Position numbers and translations under genes: made by a program. From positions 1 to 64,000 of the forward strand of contig JBDZVA010000009.1 in the NCBI GenBank assembly GCA_040255465.1: a DNA stretch of 64,000 nucleotides, given 5' to 3'. The notes under the pieces were generated by a model. That model had not been told where the DNA came from. It did not search any database and was given only the letters and a program-made list of their open reading frames with translations. The DNA comes from UBA5793 sp040255465. GTDB lineage: Bacteria > Planctomycetota > Phycisphaerae > Phycisphaerales > UBA5793. Below are positions 9,699-18,590 of this stretch, piece after piece; position 1 is the first letter of the stretch; each line of letters starts with the position of its first letter.

Positions 9699-10559
9699 AT
9701 GAAGACCTACTACAACAATCGCCGGTTGGCTATCTACGCTACCGCAGGTGTCCTTCTTGCAGGCGCCGCCACCGCGGCGACCTATCGAACAAACCTGGCG
9801 GCAGGGAATGATGATCCACAGATCGCCCAACCCGCGGCGGGCTCGGCAAGACTTGCGTACGACACCAGTCAGCCGGACGACAACGCTCTGCGGCCGACGG
9901 GGATGGTCCTGAAACCCGGGCGATTCGCAATCGTGCTGACCGATCCACAGGTGGACTTCTTCTCACCTAAAGGCGTTGCCTGGAGCGTGGTCGGCGAAAG
10001 CGTGAAGGAGAACAAGACGGTCGAGCACGTGGGGGAACTCTTCCGCGTAGCCCAAGAGACTGGTACGCTGGTGTTCATCTCGCCGCACTACTACTACCCG
10101 CAAGATCACAAATGGAAGTTCGGCGGCACGTTCGAGAAAGTGATGCACGACATCCACTTTGTGGACCGCCCCAGCGCCCTGTCTCTCGACGGGTTTGATG
10201 GATCCGGCGCCGATTGGTTTGCGGAGTTCAAGCCATTCATAGCCGGCAACAATGTCGTGGTGTGCAGCCCGCACAAGATGTACGGTCCGGAGACAAACGA
10301 CCTGGTGCTGCAGTTGCGCAAGCAGGGAATCGACCAGATCGTTCTCGGCGGCATGTCTGCGAACCTGTGCACCGAGAGCCATTTGCGGTATCTGTCGGAA
10401 GAGGGGTTCCAAGTCGTGGTGGTGGCCGACGCCAGCGCAGCCGCCAAGCTGCCCGGCTTTGACGGCTACCAGGCGGCGCTGGTGAACTTCCACATGATTG
10501 CCAGCGACGTGTGGAACACGGCGCAGGCGGTGCAGGCGATTCGCGCAGCGCAGCGATGA
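9699..10559 (+). CDS. Isochorismatase-family cysteine hydrolase, exported
   Basis: 286 aa from ATG 9699, chosen because GGAA lies 6 bases upstream and the protein then starts with a clean signal/anchor (YNNRRLAIYATAGVLLAGAA). An upstream ATG at 9660 overlaps the previous stop codon. The isochorismatase-like triad is visible: Asp in VLTDPQVDFF, Lys in SPHKMYG and Cys in MSANLCTESH. Family members hydrolyse amides or vinyl ethers; the substrate is unknown here. Pairing with an exported haloperoxidase-like hydrolase suggests a joint envelope role (inference). Confidence 0.88.
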   Translation: MKTYYNNRRLAIYATAGVLLAGAATAATYRTNLAAGNDDPQIAQPAAGSARLAYDTSQPDDNALRPTGMVLKPGRFAIVLTDPQVDFFSPKGVAWSVVGESVKENKTVEHVGELFRVAQETGTLVFISPHYYYPQDHKWKFGGTFEKVMHDIHFVDRPSALSLDGFDGSGADWFAEFKPFIAGNNVVVCSPHKMYGPETNDLVLQLRKQGIDQIVLGGMSANLCTESHLRYLSEEGFQVVVVADASAAAKLPGFDGYQAALVNFHMIASDVWNTAQAVQAIRAAQR

Positions 10560-10683
10560 ACTCCACTCAGTATGCAACTTGTATTGCCCGAGACAGGCGA
10601 AGAGGGTAGGAGTGCGTGAATTCGTGTTCCCGTGGGCAGTCGCTCTTTGAGTGTGCTCGTCAGATTGAGAAAGGAGGTCCATC

Positions 10684-12435
10684 GTGGTAGTGCAAGAGTT
10701 GATGAATGAAACAATCGAACACATCCCTGATGACGCGCCGTCAAGGCAGATCGTCGCGGCGAAACACATGCTCGAAGCCAGCGAAGTGGCCTTCCCCAAA
10801 TTGGACGAGTCTGACCTGGCTGCCATCAGATCGCTAGCGGAGATCTGTACGTACGATGACGGTGAGTACATCTATCGCGCCGGCGATGCTGAGATCGACC
10901 TGTTCATCGTCGAATCCGGCGGAATTGATATTCTCAATGCTGCCGACGACAACAACCACATCGCGACGCACGGACCTGGCCAGTTCACCGGCGACATCGA
11001 TCTTTTCACGCGCCGCCCCGTCATTGTCAACGCCATCGCGCGCGGGAAGACGAAGCTGCTGCGCGTTCCCGGACAGCGGCTGCGCGAGATGCTCTACAAA
11101 TTGCCGCAGGTCAGCGAGACACTGCTTGTCGCCGCCCTGGAGCGGAGGCGCCTGCTCTCGGCAAGCGGCGTACTTGGCCTGAAAGTCGTCGGCCCGGGCA
11201 AGTGTCGGGAAACCATGCTGATGCGCGAATTCCTCTTCAAGAATTTCGTACCTTTCACCTGGTACGACAGCACATCGGAGCAGGGGCACAAACTGTTGCG
11301 CCGCTGGGGCTCACCGAAGCAGTCGCCGGTGATCGAACTTGGCAACGGACGCACCTTGGTCAATCCGAGTCTCCGCGAACTCGCCAAAGGCGCCGGAGTC
11401 TGGAAGTCCTGCCCGGATCAGGAATTCGATCTCGCAATCATCGGCGCTGGACCGGCCGGCATGACGGCCGCTGTCTATGCCGCATCCGAAGGGCTTTCGA
11501 CGATCGTCGTCGATCGCCTGGGACCCGGTGGTCAGGCAGGTGGTTCGTCGAAGATCGAAAACTTCATCGGCTTTCCTAATGGACTCTCCGGCGCCGAACT
11601 GGCGATGCGTACTGTGCTGCAAATGCTCAAATTCGGTGCGACAATGGTCGCGCCAGTCGAAGTCGAGAAGATCGAGCCGAGTGCCTCGCCCGACGAACTT
11701 CATTCGCTGTTCTTGGATTGCGGTACGAAGCTGCGTGCCCGGATGATCCTGGTCGCCGCGGGTGTGAAATGGCGACGCCTTGAAGCGCAGGGCGCAGAGC
11801 GGTTCGAGTCGCAGGGCATTCACTATGCGTGCACTTCTGTCGAAGCCGTTCTGTATCATGCCTGTGATGTCGCTGTCGTCGGCGCGGGGAATTCCGCCGG
11901 CCAGGCTGCGATGTTTCTTGCCCAGCACTGTCCAGATCGAATCGTTCATTTGCTGGTGCGAAAGTGCCTTGGCCCGGGGATGTCCGACTATCTCATCGGC
12001 CGAATTCGCGCGACGAGGAACATTCAAGTGCACGAAGGTGTGCAGATCTCCGCCGTGCATGGAAGGGATCGCCTGGAAAGCGCCACGCTGATCGCGTTCC
12101 ATGACGACACTGAAGCAGAACGAAACGGCGGACTGACGGAACAAATCGAAGTCTCGGCGATTTTCGTCTTCGTCGGAGCCGAACCGGGGTGCGCGTGGCT
12201 CCCCGAAAACGTGGCGCGCGACGATCTCGGATACGTCCTGACCGGTACTGATGTTCTTCAATCGGGCGCCTGGCCCTTGAGTGATCGCGAGCCCTGTCCG
12301 CTTGAAACATCCGCGCCCGGCATCCTCGCGGCGGGCGACATCCGTTCGGGCTCCACCAAGCGCGTTGGATTCGCCGTCGGCGACGGATCGCTTGCGGTCA
12401 CGTGCGTTCACAAGCTGATCAAGATTCGCAACTGA
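10684..12435 (+). CDS. Cyclic-nucleotide-binding domain / thioredoxin-reductase-like fusion
   Basis: 583 aa. The GTG start is well supported by AAGGAGGT 5 bases upstream. Residues about 35-150 form a CRP-like cNMP-binding beta-roll (GEYIYRAGDAEIDLFIVESG). A linker is followed by an FAD/NAD(P) oxidoreductase of the TrxB fold: FAD motif IIGAGPAGMTAAVYA, GGQAGGSSKIENFIGFP, NADPH motif VAVVGAGNSAGQAA, and a terminal AAGDIRSGSTKRVG. The position of the redox-active CxxC of true thioredoxin reductases reads YACTSVEA, so the disulfide pair is absent. It is probably a redox or nucleotide sensor, or an oxidoreductase with another partner, rather than a thioredoxin reductase. Confidence 0.9.
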   Translation: MVVQELMNETIEHIPDDAPSRQIVAAKHMLEASEVAFPKLDESDLAAIRSLAEICTYDDGEYIYRAGDAEIDLFIVESGGIDILNAADDNNHIATHGPGQFTGDIDLFTRRPVIVNAIARGKTKLLRVPGQRLREMLYKLPQVSETLLVAALERRRLLSASGVLGLKVVGPGKCRETMLMREFLFKNFVPFTWYDSTSEQGHKLLRRWGSPKQSPVIELGNGRTLVNPSLRELAKGAGVWKSCPDQEFDLAIIGAGPAGMTAAVYAASEGLSTIVVDRLGPGGQAGGSSKIENFIGFPNGLSGAELAMRTVLQMLKFGATMVAPVEVEKIEPSASPDELHSLFLDCGTKLRARMILVAAGVKWRRLEAQGAERFESQGIHYACTSVEAVLYHACDVAVVGAGNSAGQAAMFLAQHCPDRIVHLLVRKCLGPGMSDYLIGRIRATRNIQVHEGVQISAVHGRDRLESATLIAFHDDTEAERNGGLTEQIEVSAIFVFVGAEPGCAWLPENVARDDLGYVLTGTDVLQSGAWPLSDREPCPLETSAPGILAAGDIRSGSTKRVGFAVGDGSLAVTCVHKLIKIRN

Positions 12436-12496
12436 AGCTCGAACGCGGAACCTGGCTGGGTTCAGTTGCATCCGAGAACGGTTTCGGCCCCTCTGA

Positions 12497-12736
12497 CTAC
12501 GACTGATCGATCGCGTCGAGAGTCTCGCGTACCAGCCGGAGTTGCTCGGCGCAACAAGGGCAGGCCTGGAGGTGCGCTTGCACGCTCTCAAGTATCCCAT
12601 CGATCGGCTCACCATCCAGAGTCCGTTGGGTATACCGGTCCAGTTCGTCGAGGCATTCGGGGCAACTCAGTTCGGCATCTCGAGTCTGCCGGATCATCTT
12701 CAGTAATCGTTCTACTTGTTTTGGACTCAACGCCAT
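12497..12736 (-). CDS. Small zinc-binding protein, putative anti-sigma factor
   Basis: 79 aa. The sequence has two Cys pairs (SCPECLDEL near residue 24 and CPCCAEQL near residue 58) around an ExVQAHLQAC helix, resembling zinc-finger anti-sigma (ZAS-like) proteins in size and layout. Its start lies 10 bases after the end of the sigma factor gene at 12746, so the pair is surely co-transcribed. It has no TM helix, so it would be a cytosolic regulator. Role inferred from context. Confidence 0.65.
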   Translation of the reverse strand: MALSPKQVERLLKMIRQTRDAELSCPECLDELDRYTQRTLDGEPIDGILESVQAHLQACPCCAEQLRLVRETLDAIDQS

Positions 12737-12745
12737 GCTTCCACC

Positions 12746-13363
12746 TTACGCCCACGCCTCGCGAACGTCGTCAATCGTGAAACCGCTCGCCTCGAGCCCG
12801 CGCCGCAACTTCTTACGCGCATCGTGAAGCAGTTTGTAGATCGCATTTGTATTGCTGCCAAGTTTGTCGGCGACCTGCGGAAGAGGCATTCCACCGAGTT
12901 CTGCTGCCAGTGCCGTACGCTGCCTTTCGGTGAGTTCGGTATCGATCAGTTCCTTGAGTCTGGTCAACATCACGAATCGATTGTTCGCTTGATCCACGAT
13001 TTCGGTCGAACCAACGGCGAGACGAGGATCAAGGCCGGCGTTCGTCGTGATCCCCTCGAGCGACACGTTTTGCCATTCTCGCCGGCGCATTGCACTGACT
13101 GCAGTGCGCACCGCAATCGTTACCGCCCAAGTTCGAAACTTGCTCCTCCCTTCAAACTCGCCCACCTTCTCCAGGATCTTCATTGACGCTTCCTGCACGG
13201 CGTCCTCCAGAAATGCATCGTCGACGCGACCGCCTGGTGAAAAGCTCCGGGAAAGACCACGGAACAGCATGTCCCGAAGGTCTTTGAGCGCATCATCGCG
13301 CCGCGCGGCATCTCCCGACCGAAGGTCGCTGATCCAATCGTCATCTTGACGCCGATCACCCAT
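12746..13363 (-). CDS. ECF-type sigma factor
   Basis: 205 aa from ATG 13363, which follows AAGGAGGAG. Region 2 includes FLEDAVQEASMKIL, then SKFRTWAVTIAVRTAVSAMR (about 55-105). Region 4 includes LTERQRTALAAELGGMPLPQ, then VADKLGSNTNAIYKLLHDAR near the C-terminus. The following small zinc-binding gene is probably its anti-sigma factor. It lies between the plus-strand redox genes and the Ohr/efflux genes, so a role in oxidative or xenobiotic stress is plausible but not shown. Confidence 0.85.
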   Translation of the reverse strand: MGDRRQDDDWISDLRSGDAARRDDALKDLRDMLFRGLSRSFSPGGRVDDAFLEDAVQEASMKILEKVGEFEGRSKFRTWAVTIAVRTAVSAMRRREWQNVSLEGITTNAGLDPRLAVGSTEIVDQANNRFVMLTRLKELIDTELTERQRTALAAELGGMPLPQVADKLGSNTNAIYKLLHDARKKLRRGLEASGFTIDDVREAWA

Positions 13364-13930
13364 CCCCCGAGACTCCTCCTTGGTCGTTCTGCCCCGATAG
13401 CAGTATACCAAGTCGTAGGGGCGCTCGAACGGACGGGCTGAGATGCAGCGCACCAATTCACAGTGCACAGACTGGTCGTTGCCGCTCTGCTTGAGAGGTA
13501 AGGGAGCATCGCCACCGTTCTTTCAGCTCGTCAGTACCGAACACAGACGTCGGACTCATGAATCGTCCTGCGTGATGGGGCCGGGGATCGGCGCGCTGCA
13601 CCGTCCCGCACCCCCAGCGACTCCTCGGGCCCGGACCTTAGACGCAGTGTACGTTTGGTTCTTACCACCACTCCCACAGATTCTTGGACATCGCCGCTCT
13701 GGGCGAGCATTTGGCTGGGCGCGGAGCCCAAATCGGAGACGGGAATCACCATTTGTGCCTGCGACCTGATGCGAGTACCTTCCCGTGGTCTATTCGTCGA
13801 TTCGAGCAATGCCATGGGCGAATGTCGGCCACCCACGCCTTTCTTTGGTAAGGAACACTGCCGAACCACGTCCGAGGGGCGGCAATCGGGTTAGGCATTC
13901 ATCGAGCCCGATCAATTCAAAGGAGCCGTC
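13364..13930. other. 567-base region without a supported gene
   Basis: Divergent space between the sigma factor (minus) and the SDR gene (plus). Several frames are open (for example 13531-13869 minus) but they have no RBS and odd composition. The plus strand next to 13931 has AAAGGAG as the SDR ribosome binding site. Promoters for both flanking units should be here; no repeat or hairpin stood out. Confidence 0.4.
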
Positions 13931-14674
13931 ATGCAGTACAACATCAAAAACAACGTGGCACTGGTCACAGGAGCCAACCGGGGAATCGGAAGAGCCATCG
14001 TGGAGGAACTGCTCGCTCGCGGTGCCGCCAAGGTCTACGCGGCGGTGCGCGATCGTTCTTCCGCTTCAGAACTGGCCCAAAAGTATGGCAACAGAGTGGT
14101 GCCCGTCGAAGTCGACCTGACACGGCCTGAGACCATTGAAGCAGCGGCCCGAGTCGCGAGGGACGTGACGCTTGTCGTCAACAATGCGGGCGTCTTGAAG
14201 AGCAACGCGCTGCTCTCGGAAGGGACCTTGGATTCTCTCGCGTTCGAGATGGACGTGAACGTATATGGACTGATCAGGGTTGCTCAAGCATTCGCGCCGA
14301 TCGTGAAAGCGAACGGCGGTGGCGCCTTCGTGCAGTTGAACTCCATCGTCTCATTGAGGTCATTTCCCGGCATCGCGACGTATGCGGCATCCAAAGCGGC
14401 GTCGTATTCGATCACGCAAGCCCTCAGATCTCTGCTCAGGGAAGATGGGATCCAGGTCGTCAGCGTTCATCCTGGACCGATCGCGACTGACATGGCGCGT
14501 GATGGCGGTTTCGACGAAAGAGCAGAACCGGCGACCGTCGTAGCGAGTGCGATTGCGGATGCACTGAATGCGGGACGCTTCCATGTGTTCCCCGATTCCA
14601 TCGCAAGGCAACTTGGCGGCGAGTACGAGAATTTTGCTGCGAACATTATCGAAACGGAATTGGCCGTCGCCTGA
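13931..14674 (+). CDS. Short-chain dehydrogenase/reductase
   Basis: 247 aa, the usual classical SDR length. Motifs: cofactor loop TGANRGIG (13-20), VDLT for adenine binding (61-64), NNAG (84-87), catalytic Ser138 and Tyr151-xxx-Lys155 (YAASK), and HPGPIATDM after the active site. The acidic residue that selects NAD over NADP is not evident after strand 2 (AAVRDRSS has Arg), so NADPH use is likely. AAAGGAG precedes the ATG. Substrate unknown. It is followed 51 bases later by ohr. Confidence 0.93.
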   Translation: MQYNIKNNVALVTGANRGIGRAIVEELLARGAAKVYAAVRDRSSASELAQKYGNRVVPVEVDLTRPETIEAAARVARDVTLVVNNAGVLKSNALLSEGTLDSLAFEMDVNVYGLIRVAQAFAPIVKANGGGAFVQLNSIVSLRSFPGIATYAASKAASYSITQALRSLLREDGIQVVSVHPGPIATDMARDGGFDERAEPATVVASAIADALNAGRFHVFPDSIARQLGGEYENFAANIIETELAVA

Positions 14675-14724
14675 GTGATTCAAGCCCCCCAGAAACACAC
14701 CCATCACAAGAAAGAAGGCATGCC

Positions 14725-15153
14725 ATGACACAAGCAACCATGCAGATCGAAAAGACCATCTATACGGCGAAGACTCACACGGTTGGCGGCCGGGACGGCG
14801 CGTCGCGCAGTTCAGATGGTCGCCTGGACATCAAGTTATCTACCCCGGGGGCTCCGGGCAATGGAACGAACCCCGAGCAGCTATTCGCTGCCGGATGGTC
14901 GGCCTGCTTCATCGGGGCGATGGGAGTCGCCGCAGCCCAGATGAAGGTGCGTCTTCCTGCCGATCGATCCGTCGATGCGGAAGTAGACCTCGGCACGAAC
15001 GTTGACGGTTACCTGCTTCGAGCTCGTCTCAACGTGAGCCTCCCAGGATTGGACCGCGACGTCGCTCAGGCAATTGTCGATGCTGCCCATCAGACGTGTC
15101 CGTACTCGAAGGCGACGCGCGGAAACATCGATGTGCAGATAACCCTCATCTAG
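14725..15153 (+). CDS. ohr: Organic hydroperoxide resistance protein (Ohr/OsmC family)
   Basis: 142 aa, normal Ohr length. Ohr reduces organic hydroperoxides in the cytoplasm with two active cysteines, seen here as Cys61 (GWSACF) and Cys125 (QTCPYSKA). The typical START-like N-terminus (IYTAKTHTVGGRDG) and the NPEQLFAAGWSACF segment favour Ohr over OsmC. AAAGAAGG is upstream of the ATG. No OhrR-type regulator is visible beside it; a palindrome pair downstream (15165-15269) may serve the efflux operon instead. Confidence 0.93.
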   Translation: MTQATMQIEKTIYTAKTHTVGGRDGASRSSDGRLDIKLSTPGAPGNGTNPEQLFAAGWSACFIGAMGVAAAQMKVRLPADRSVDAEVDLGTNVDGYLLRARLNVSLPGLDRDVAQAIVDAAHQTCPYSKATRGNIDVQITLI

Positions 15154-15164
15154 CAAGACGTCCA

Positions 15165-15269
15165 TGGTGCACCACACACCGTCCCCGCGGTGCAAATTAG
15201 TACGGGCACGAGGTCTTGCCTGAGCGTTCGCGGTGACTCTGGCTCGGCTGAAAACGTGTGGTGCACCAC
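15165..15269. promoter_or_regulatory. Two identical palindromes upstream of the efflux operon
   Basis: The 10-base palindrome TGGTGCACCA occurs at 15165-15174 and again at 15259-15268; the second copy extends to the perfect 12-mer GTGGTGCACCAC. Their centres are 94 bases apart, near nine helical turns, and the second ends about 20 bases before the emrA-like start. This is the expected layout of a repressor operator pair (TetR or MarR type, for example). The cognate regulator is not evident in the window. Confidence 0.45.
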
Positions 15270-15290
15270 TTCCTGAAGGTGAGCATTCCC

Positions 15291-16832
15291 ATGACAACAC
15301 CCGTGGCTTCATCCGCAGAGCGTTCCCATACGCACCAATCTACGCAAACGAGCGAAGGCTCGAGTCCCGCTAAGCCTCCCCGGTCTGCTGGGCAAGCGAC
15401 CGCAGAGGCGGCCACTCCAGTTGTCGCGATTGATCGGCCGCCTGCCCAGACGAAATCGCCTGCACGATTTGTGCGGATCGGGGTGCTCGTCGTCTTGGCC
15501 GGCGTGGCCCTACTCATCGGGATTCCGTACTTTCTCGCTTCATTGAAGGTCGTGTCAACGGATGATGCGTACGTGAACGGTCACGTGACATTTGTGGCGC
15601 CGCGCGTGGCGGGGCAAGTGGCCAGGGTTCTGGTGGAGGACAATAACCGCGTTCGCAAGGGCGACGTGCTCCTTCAACTCGATCGTGAGCCATACGAGGT
15701 ACAACTTACCATCGCCCAAGCAGCGGTGGCTTCTGCGGAAGCTGATCTGCAGTCAGCGCAGGCTGAGGCTTGGGCCACGGCCGGCGAGGCTCGCAGCCTT
15801 CGCTTCGCGCTTGCGCACGCGATCGAGAACGTTGACAATCAGGTCGCCCTGCTGAATTCGAGAGTCGCCTCACTTCAATCGCAAAGGGCGACGCTGGATA
15901 ATGCGCACAGTCAATACGATCGTGTCGTGGAACTGGCCAAGCATGATGCGGCCAATCAAAAGGAACTGGACGACCGCAAGGAAGAATACCTTGTTGCGCA
16001 GGCTAAATACGACGAGGCGCTCCAGGAGGTGTATCAGGTGCGAGTCAGCCTCGGTCTGCCGCCCAAGCCCGAGCAGGGCGACGATCTGACGCAAGTGCCC
16101 GTAGACCTAGATCAAACGTTCTCAGCGGTCAAGCAGGCGCAATTCGCCCTGTCAAACGCTGCCATGCGACTTGGGGTGAGAGACTCGCTGAATCTGTCAC
16201 CCCGGGAGATGATCGCCAACTTCTACAGTCGGGATCCGGAAGGCGACATCGATCGAATCCTTGGCAAACTCGTGGCCGAATCCCCGATGGTCAAGCAGGC
16301 TGAGGCCAAATTGGCGCAGACAAAACGCCAACTCGACCAAGCAGTTCTCAACGTGAAGTACTGCGATGTCGTGTCCGAGATCGACGGCGTCGTGACGCGG
16401 CGCAATGTGAACCCGGGCGATAATCTCATCGCCGGCCAGAGTGTGATGGCGATCCGTTCGCTGGCCGAAATCTGGATCGACGCGAATTTCAAGGAGACGC
16501 AACTGACCCGGCTGCGCATCGGTCAACCCGTTGACCTCGAGGTGGACATGTACGGGAGCAAGCAACACTTTAAGGGACGCATCTCCGGCTTCACGATGGG
16601 CACCGGTTCCACACTTGCGCTGTTGCCCCCACAGAACGCGACGGGAAACTTCGTGAAGGTTGTCCAGCGGCTTCCGGTGCGCATCGACATCCTCGACTAC
16701 GACCCGGACAAGGCGCCGCTCTTCGTCGGATTGTCAGTTACGCCTTACGTTCACGTGACCGAGCCGGCAACGGGTGACAATGCGGGTGCGGTGCTTCAGC
16801 CGTACGCCATGTCGGACGAGAAACAACCATGA
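15291..16832 (+). CDS. EmrA/HlyD-type membrane fusion protein
   Basis: 513 aa from ATG 15291 (AAGGTGAG about 8 bases upstream); a GTG at 15258 lies inside the palindrome and is less likely. A Pro/Ser-rich cytoplasmic tail precedes one TM helix (FVRIGVLVVLAGVALLIGIP). The periplasmic part has a lipoyl/barrel-sandwich hybrid (VNGHVTFVAPRVAGQVARVL), a long coiled-coil hairpin (about residues 120-330) and the second lipoyl half with VTRRNVNPGDNL. It bridges the EmrB-like pump, encoded next with a 4-base overlap, to the periplasm or outer membrane for drug export. Confidence 0.93.
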   Translation: MTTPVASSAERSHTHQSTQTSEGSSPAKPPRSAGQATAEAATPVVAIDRPPAQTKSPARFVRIGVLVVLAGVALLIGIPYFLASLKVVSTDDAYVNGHVTFVAPRVAGQVARVLVEDNNRVRKGDVLLQLDREPYEVQLTIAQAAVASAEADLQSAQAEAWATAGEARSLRFALAHAIENVDNQVALLNSRVASLQSQRATLDNAHSQYDRVVELAKHDAANQKELDDRKEEYLVAQAKYDEALQEVYQVRVSLGLPPKPEQGDDLTQVPVDLDQTFSAVKQAQFALSNAAMRLGVRDSLNLSPREMIANFYSRDPEGDIDRILGKLVAESPMVKQAEAKLAQTKRQLDQAVLNVKYCDVVSEIDGVVTRRNVNPGDNLIAGQSVMAIRSLAEIWIDANFKETQLTRLRIGQPVDLEVDMYGSKQHFKGRISGFTMGTGSTLALLPPQNATGNFVKVVQRLPVRIDILDYDPDKAPLFVGLSVTPYVHVTEPATGDNAGAVLQPYAMSDEKQP

Positions 16833-18454
16833 GCAACTCGGGCAGTGCAGCCATCCCGGTGCGCCCTGCGCTTGCGACAAAGTCGCAGACGGTCAATCCC
16901 TGGATCGTGGCGATGGCGGTCGTGATTCCGACTTTCATGGAAGTGCTCGACACGACCATTGCCAACGTCGCGCTGCGCTACATTGCCGGTGGGCTGTCCG
17001 CCCCGGCATCGGACAGCGAGTGGGTGATCACCAGTTACCTCGCCGCCAACGCGATCATTCTCCCGATCTCCGGTTGGCTGGCGATGCGATTGGGGCGTCG
17101 GAACTACTTCCTGATGTCGATTGCCATGTTCACGTTCGCCTCGGCACTGTGTGGCATGGCGGGCAGCCTGTCGATGCTCATTGCGTCGCGCGTGCTCCAG
17201 GGACTGGCGGGTGGTGGACTGCAACCCTCCAGCCAAGGCGTGCTGCTCGACGCGTTTCCGCAGGAAAAGCAGGGGCAGGCACAGGCGCTGTTCGGAATTG
17301 CGGCACTGCTGGCACCGGTCATTGGCCCGACGCTCGGCGGATACATTACCGACCAGTACAGTTGGCGCTGGATCTTCTACCTGAATGTGCCGGTCGGTCT
17401 ATTTGCTTTGGCGTTCTGCTATTCCGTGGTGACGGATCCTGAATACCTGGTCGAAGAGCGGAAAGCGCTGCGCAAGTCCAGTCGGTTCGACCTGATCGGC
17501 CTGTGCCTGCTCAGCATCACCATGACGTGCTGGGAAATACTCCTGAGCAAAGGACAGGAATGGGACTGGCTGGGCGATCCGTTCCATCGAACCCACCTTG
17601 CGCTTGGGTTGTTTGCGGGATGTCTGATCGCACTGATTGCGCGCGAAACGCGTATCTCGCAACCCATCATCAACTTCAGAACTCTGGTTGATCGCAACTT
17701 TCGATCGTGTTGTGTGATCATCTTCTGCGTCTTCGGCGTGCTCTATGCCAACACCACGACGCTGCCGGCCTTGCTGCAGACACTATTCGGCTATGACGCG
17801 ACTACTTCGGGCCTGGTGCTTTCGCCTGCAGGGCTCTTCGCAATCGTGACGCTGGTTGTGGTGGGGGCCCTCATGACGCGCGGGACAGATGCGCGTTTCC
17901 TGATTGCCGTGGGGCTGGTGATCCTCGCCCTCGGTAACTTCCTGATGTCGCGTCTCAATCTGAGTGTGAGCCCATGGCAGGTGGTCTGGCCGCGGGTGAT
18001 TCTCATCGTCGGGCTGTCGATGATCTTCGCACCCCTCAATGTCGCGGCCTTTGTCAACATCCCCAGGGAATTGCGAGGCCCGGCAGTGGGGCTGCTCGCC
18101 CTCCTGCGCAACGAAGGCGGCAGCGTCGGCACGTCGGTCGCCAAGACCGTCATCGATCGCCGCGAGCAGTTCCACGCGCTGCGGCTGAACGAATGGCTCG
18201 ATCCGCTGAATCCCGCCGTTCAGGAATTCATTCACAACGGACAGACAATCCTGCTCAAGATGAACGGCGACTTGCACCGTTCCACACTGACGGCTCTGCA
18301 GGTGTTGGATCGCTTGCGCGGCCAGCAGGCGCTCTCTCTGGCGTACTTCGATCTCTTCTTCCTGTCGGCCGTCGTAGCCGTGCTGCTCGTTGGGTTGATT
18401 TTCCTCATGCGTCGATCGGTCGCCGAGAAGGGCGCCCACATTTCGGCGGAGTGA
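16829..18454 (+). CDS. DHA2-family MFS efflux transporter (EmrB/QacA-like)
   Basis: 541 aa with about 14 TM segments, the DHA2 layout. Motif D1 (LDTTIANVAL) lies at the end of TM1, motif A in GWLAMRLGRRNYF, motif B in RVLQGLAGGGLQPSSQG, and motif C in GPTLGGYI. It is a proton-driven drug exporter of the inner membrane that works with the EmrA-like partner. ATGA overlap with the upstream gene shows translational coupling. A strong hairpin terminator follows at 18477. Confidence 0.94.
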   Translation: MSNSGSAAIPVRPALATKSQTVNPWIVAMAVVIPTFMEVLDTTIANVALRYIAGGLSAPASDSEWVITSYLAANAIILPISGWLAMRLGRRNYFLMSIAMFTFASALCGMAGSLSMLIASRVLQGLAGGGLQPSSQGVLLDAFPQEKQGQAQALFGIAALLAPVIGPTLGGYITDQYSWRWIFYLNVPVGLFALAFCYSVVTDPEYLVEERKALRKSSRFDLIGLCLLSITMTCWEILLSKGQEWDWLGDPFHRTHLALGLFAGCLIALIARETRISQPIINFRTLVDRNFRSCCVIIFCVFGVLYANTTTLPALLQTLFGYDATTSGLVLSPAGLFAIVTLVVVGALMTRGTDARFLIAVGLVILALGNFLMSRLNLSVSPWQVVWPRVILIVGLSMIFAPLNVAAFVNIPRELRGPAVGLLALLRNEGGSVGTSVAKTVIDRREQFHALRLNEWLDPLNPAVQEFIHNGQTILLKMNGDLHRSTLTALQVLDRLRGQQALSLAYFDLFFLSAVVAVLLVGLIFLMRRSVAEKGAHISAE

Positions 18455-18476
18455 ACGATTCGGCATCTCTGCCGGG

Positions 18477-18504
18477 CGGCGCCGTCCGAGGCGCCGTTTC
18501 TTCT
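18477..18504 (+). terminator. Rho-independent terminator after efflux operon
   Basis: Stem CGGCGCC (18477-18483) and GGCGCCG (18490-18496), perfect 7 bp, loop GTCCGA, followed by TTTCTTCT. It lies 23 bases after the emrB-like stop codon. Confidence 0.7.
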
Positions 18505-18590
18505 GGGGTGACTGGGGACTCACTCGTTGTCGCTTCCGTCTACTGATGTGTGAGGACACAGTTCGGCGGAGGACACAAATGCGTTAGATC

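Noticed and set aside
11311..12615. 434-codon minus frame opposite the cNMP/TrxR fusion
   Set aside because: Antisense shadow; the plus gene has all flavoprotein motifs and a strong RBS.
13531..13869. 112-codon minus frame in the gap before the SDR gene
   Set aside because: No RBS and no recognisable domain; kept only as part of the described gap.
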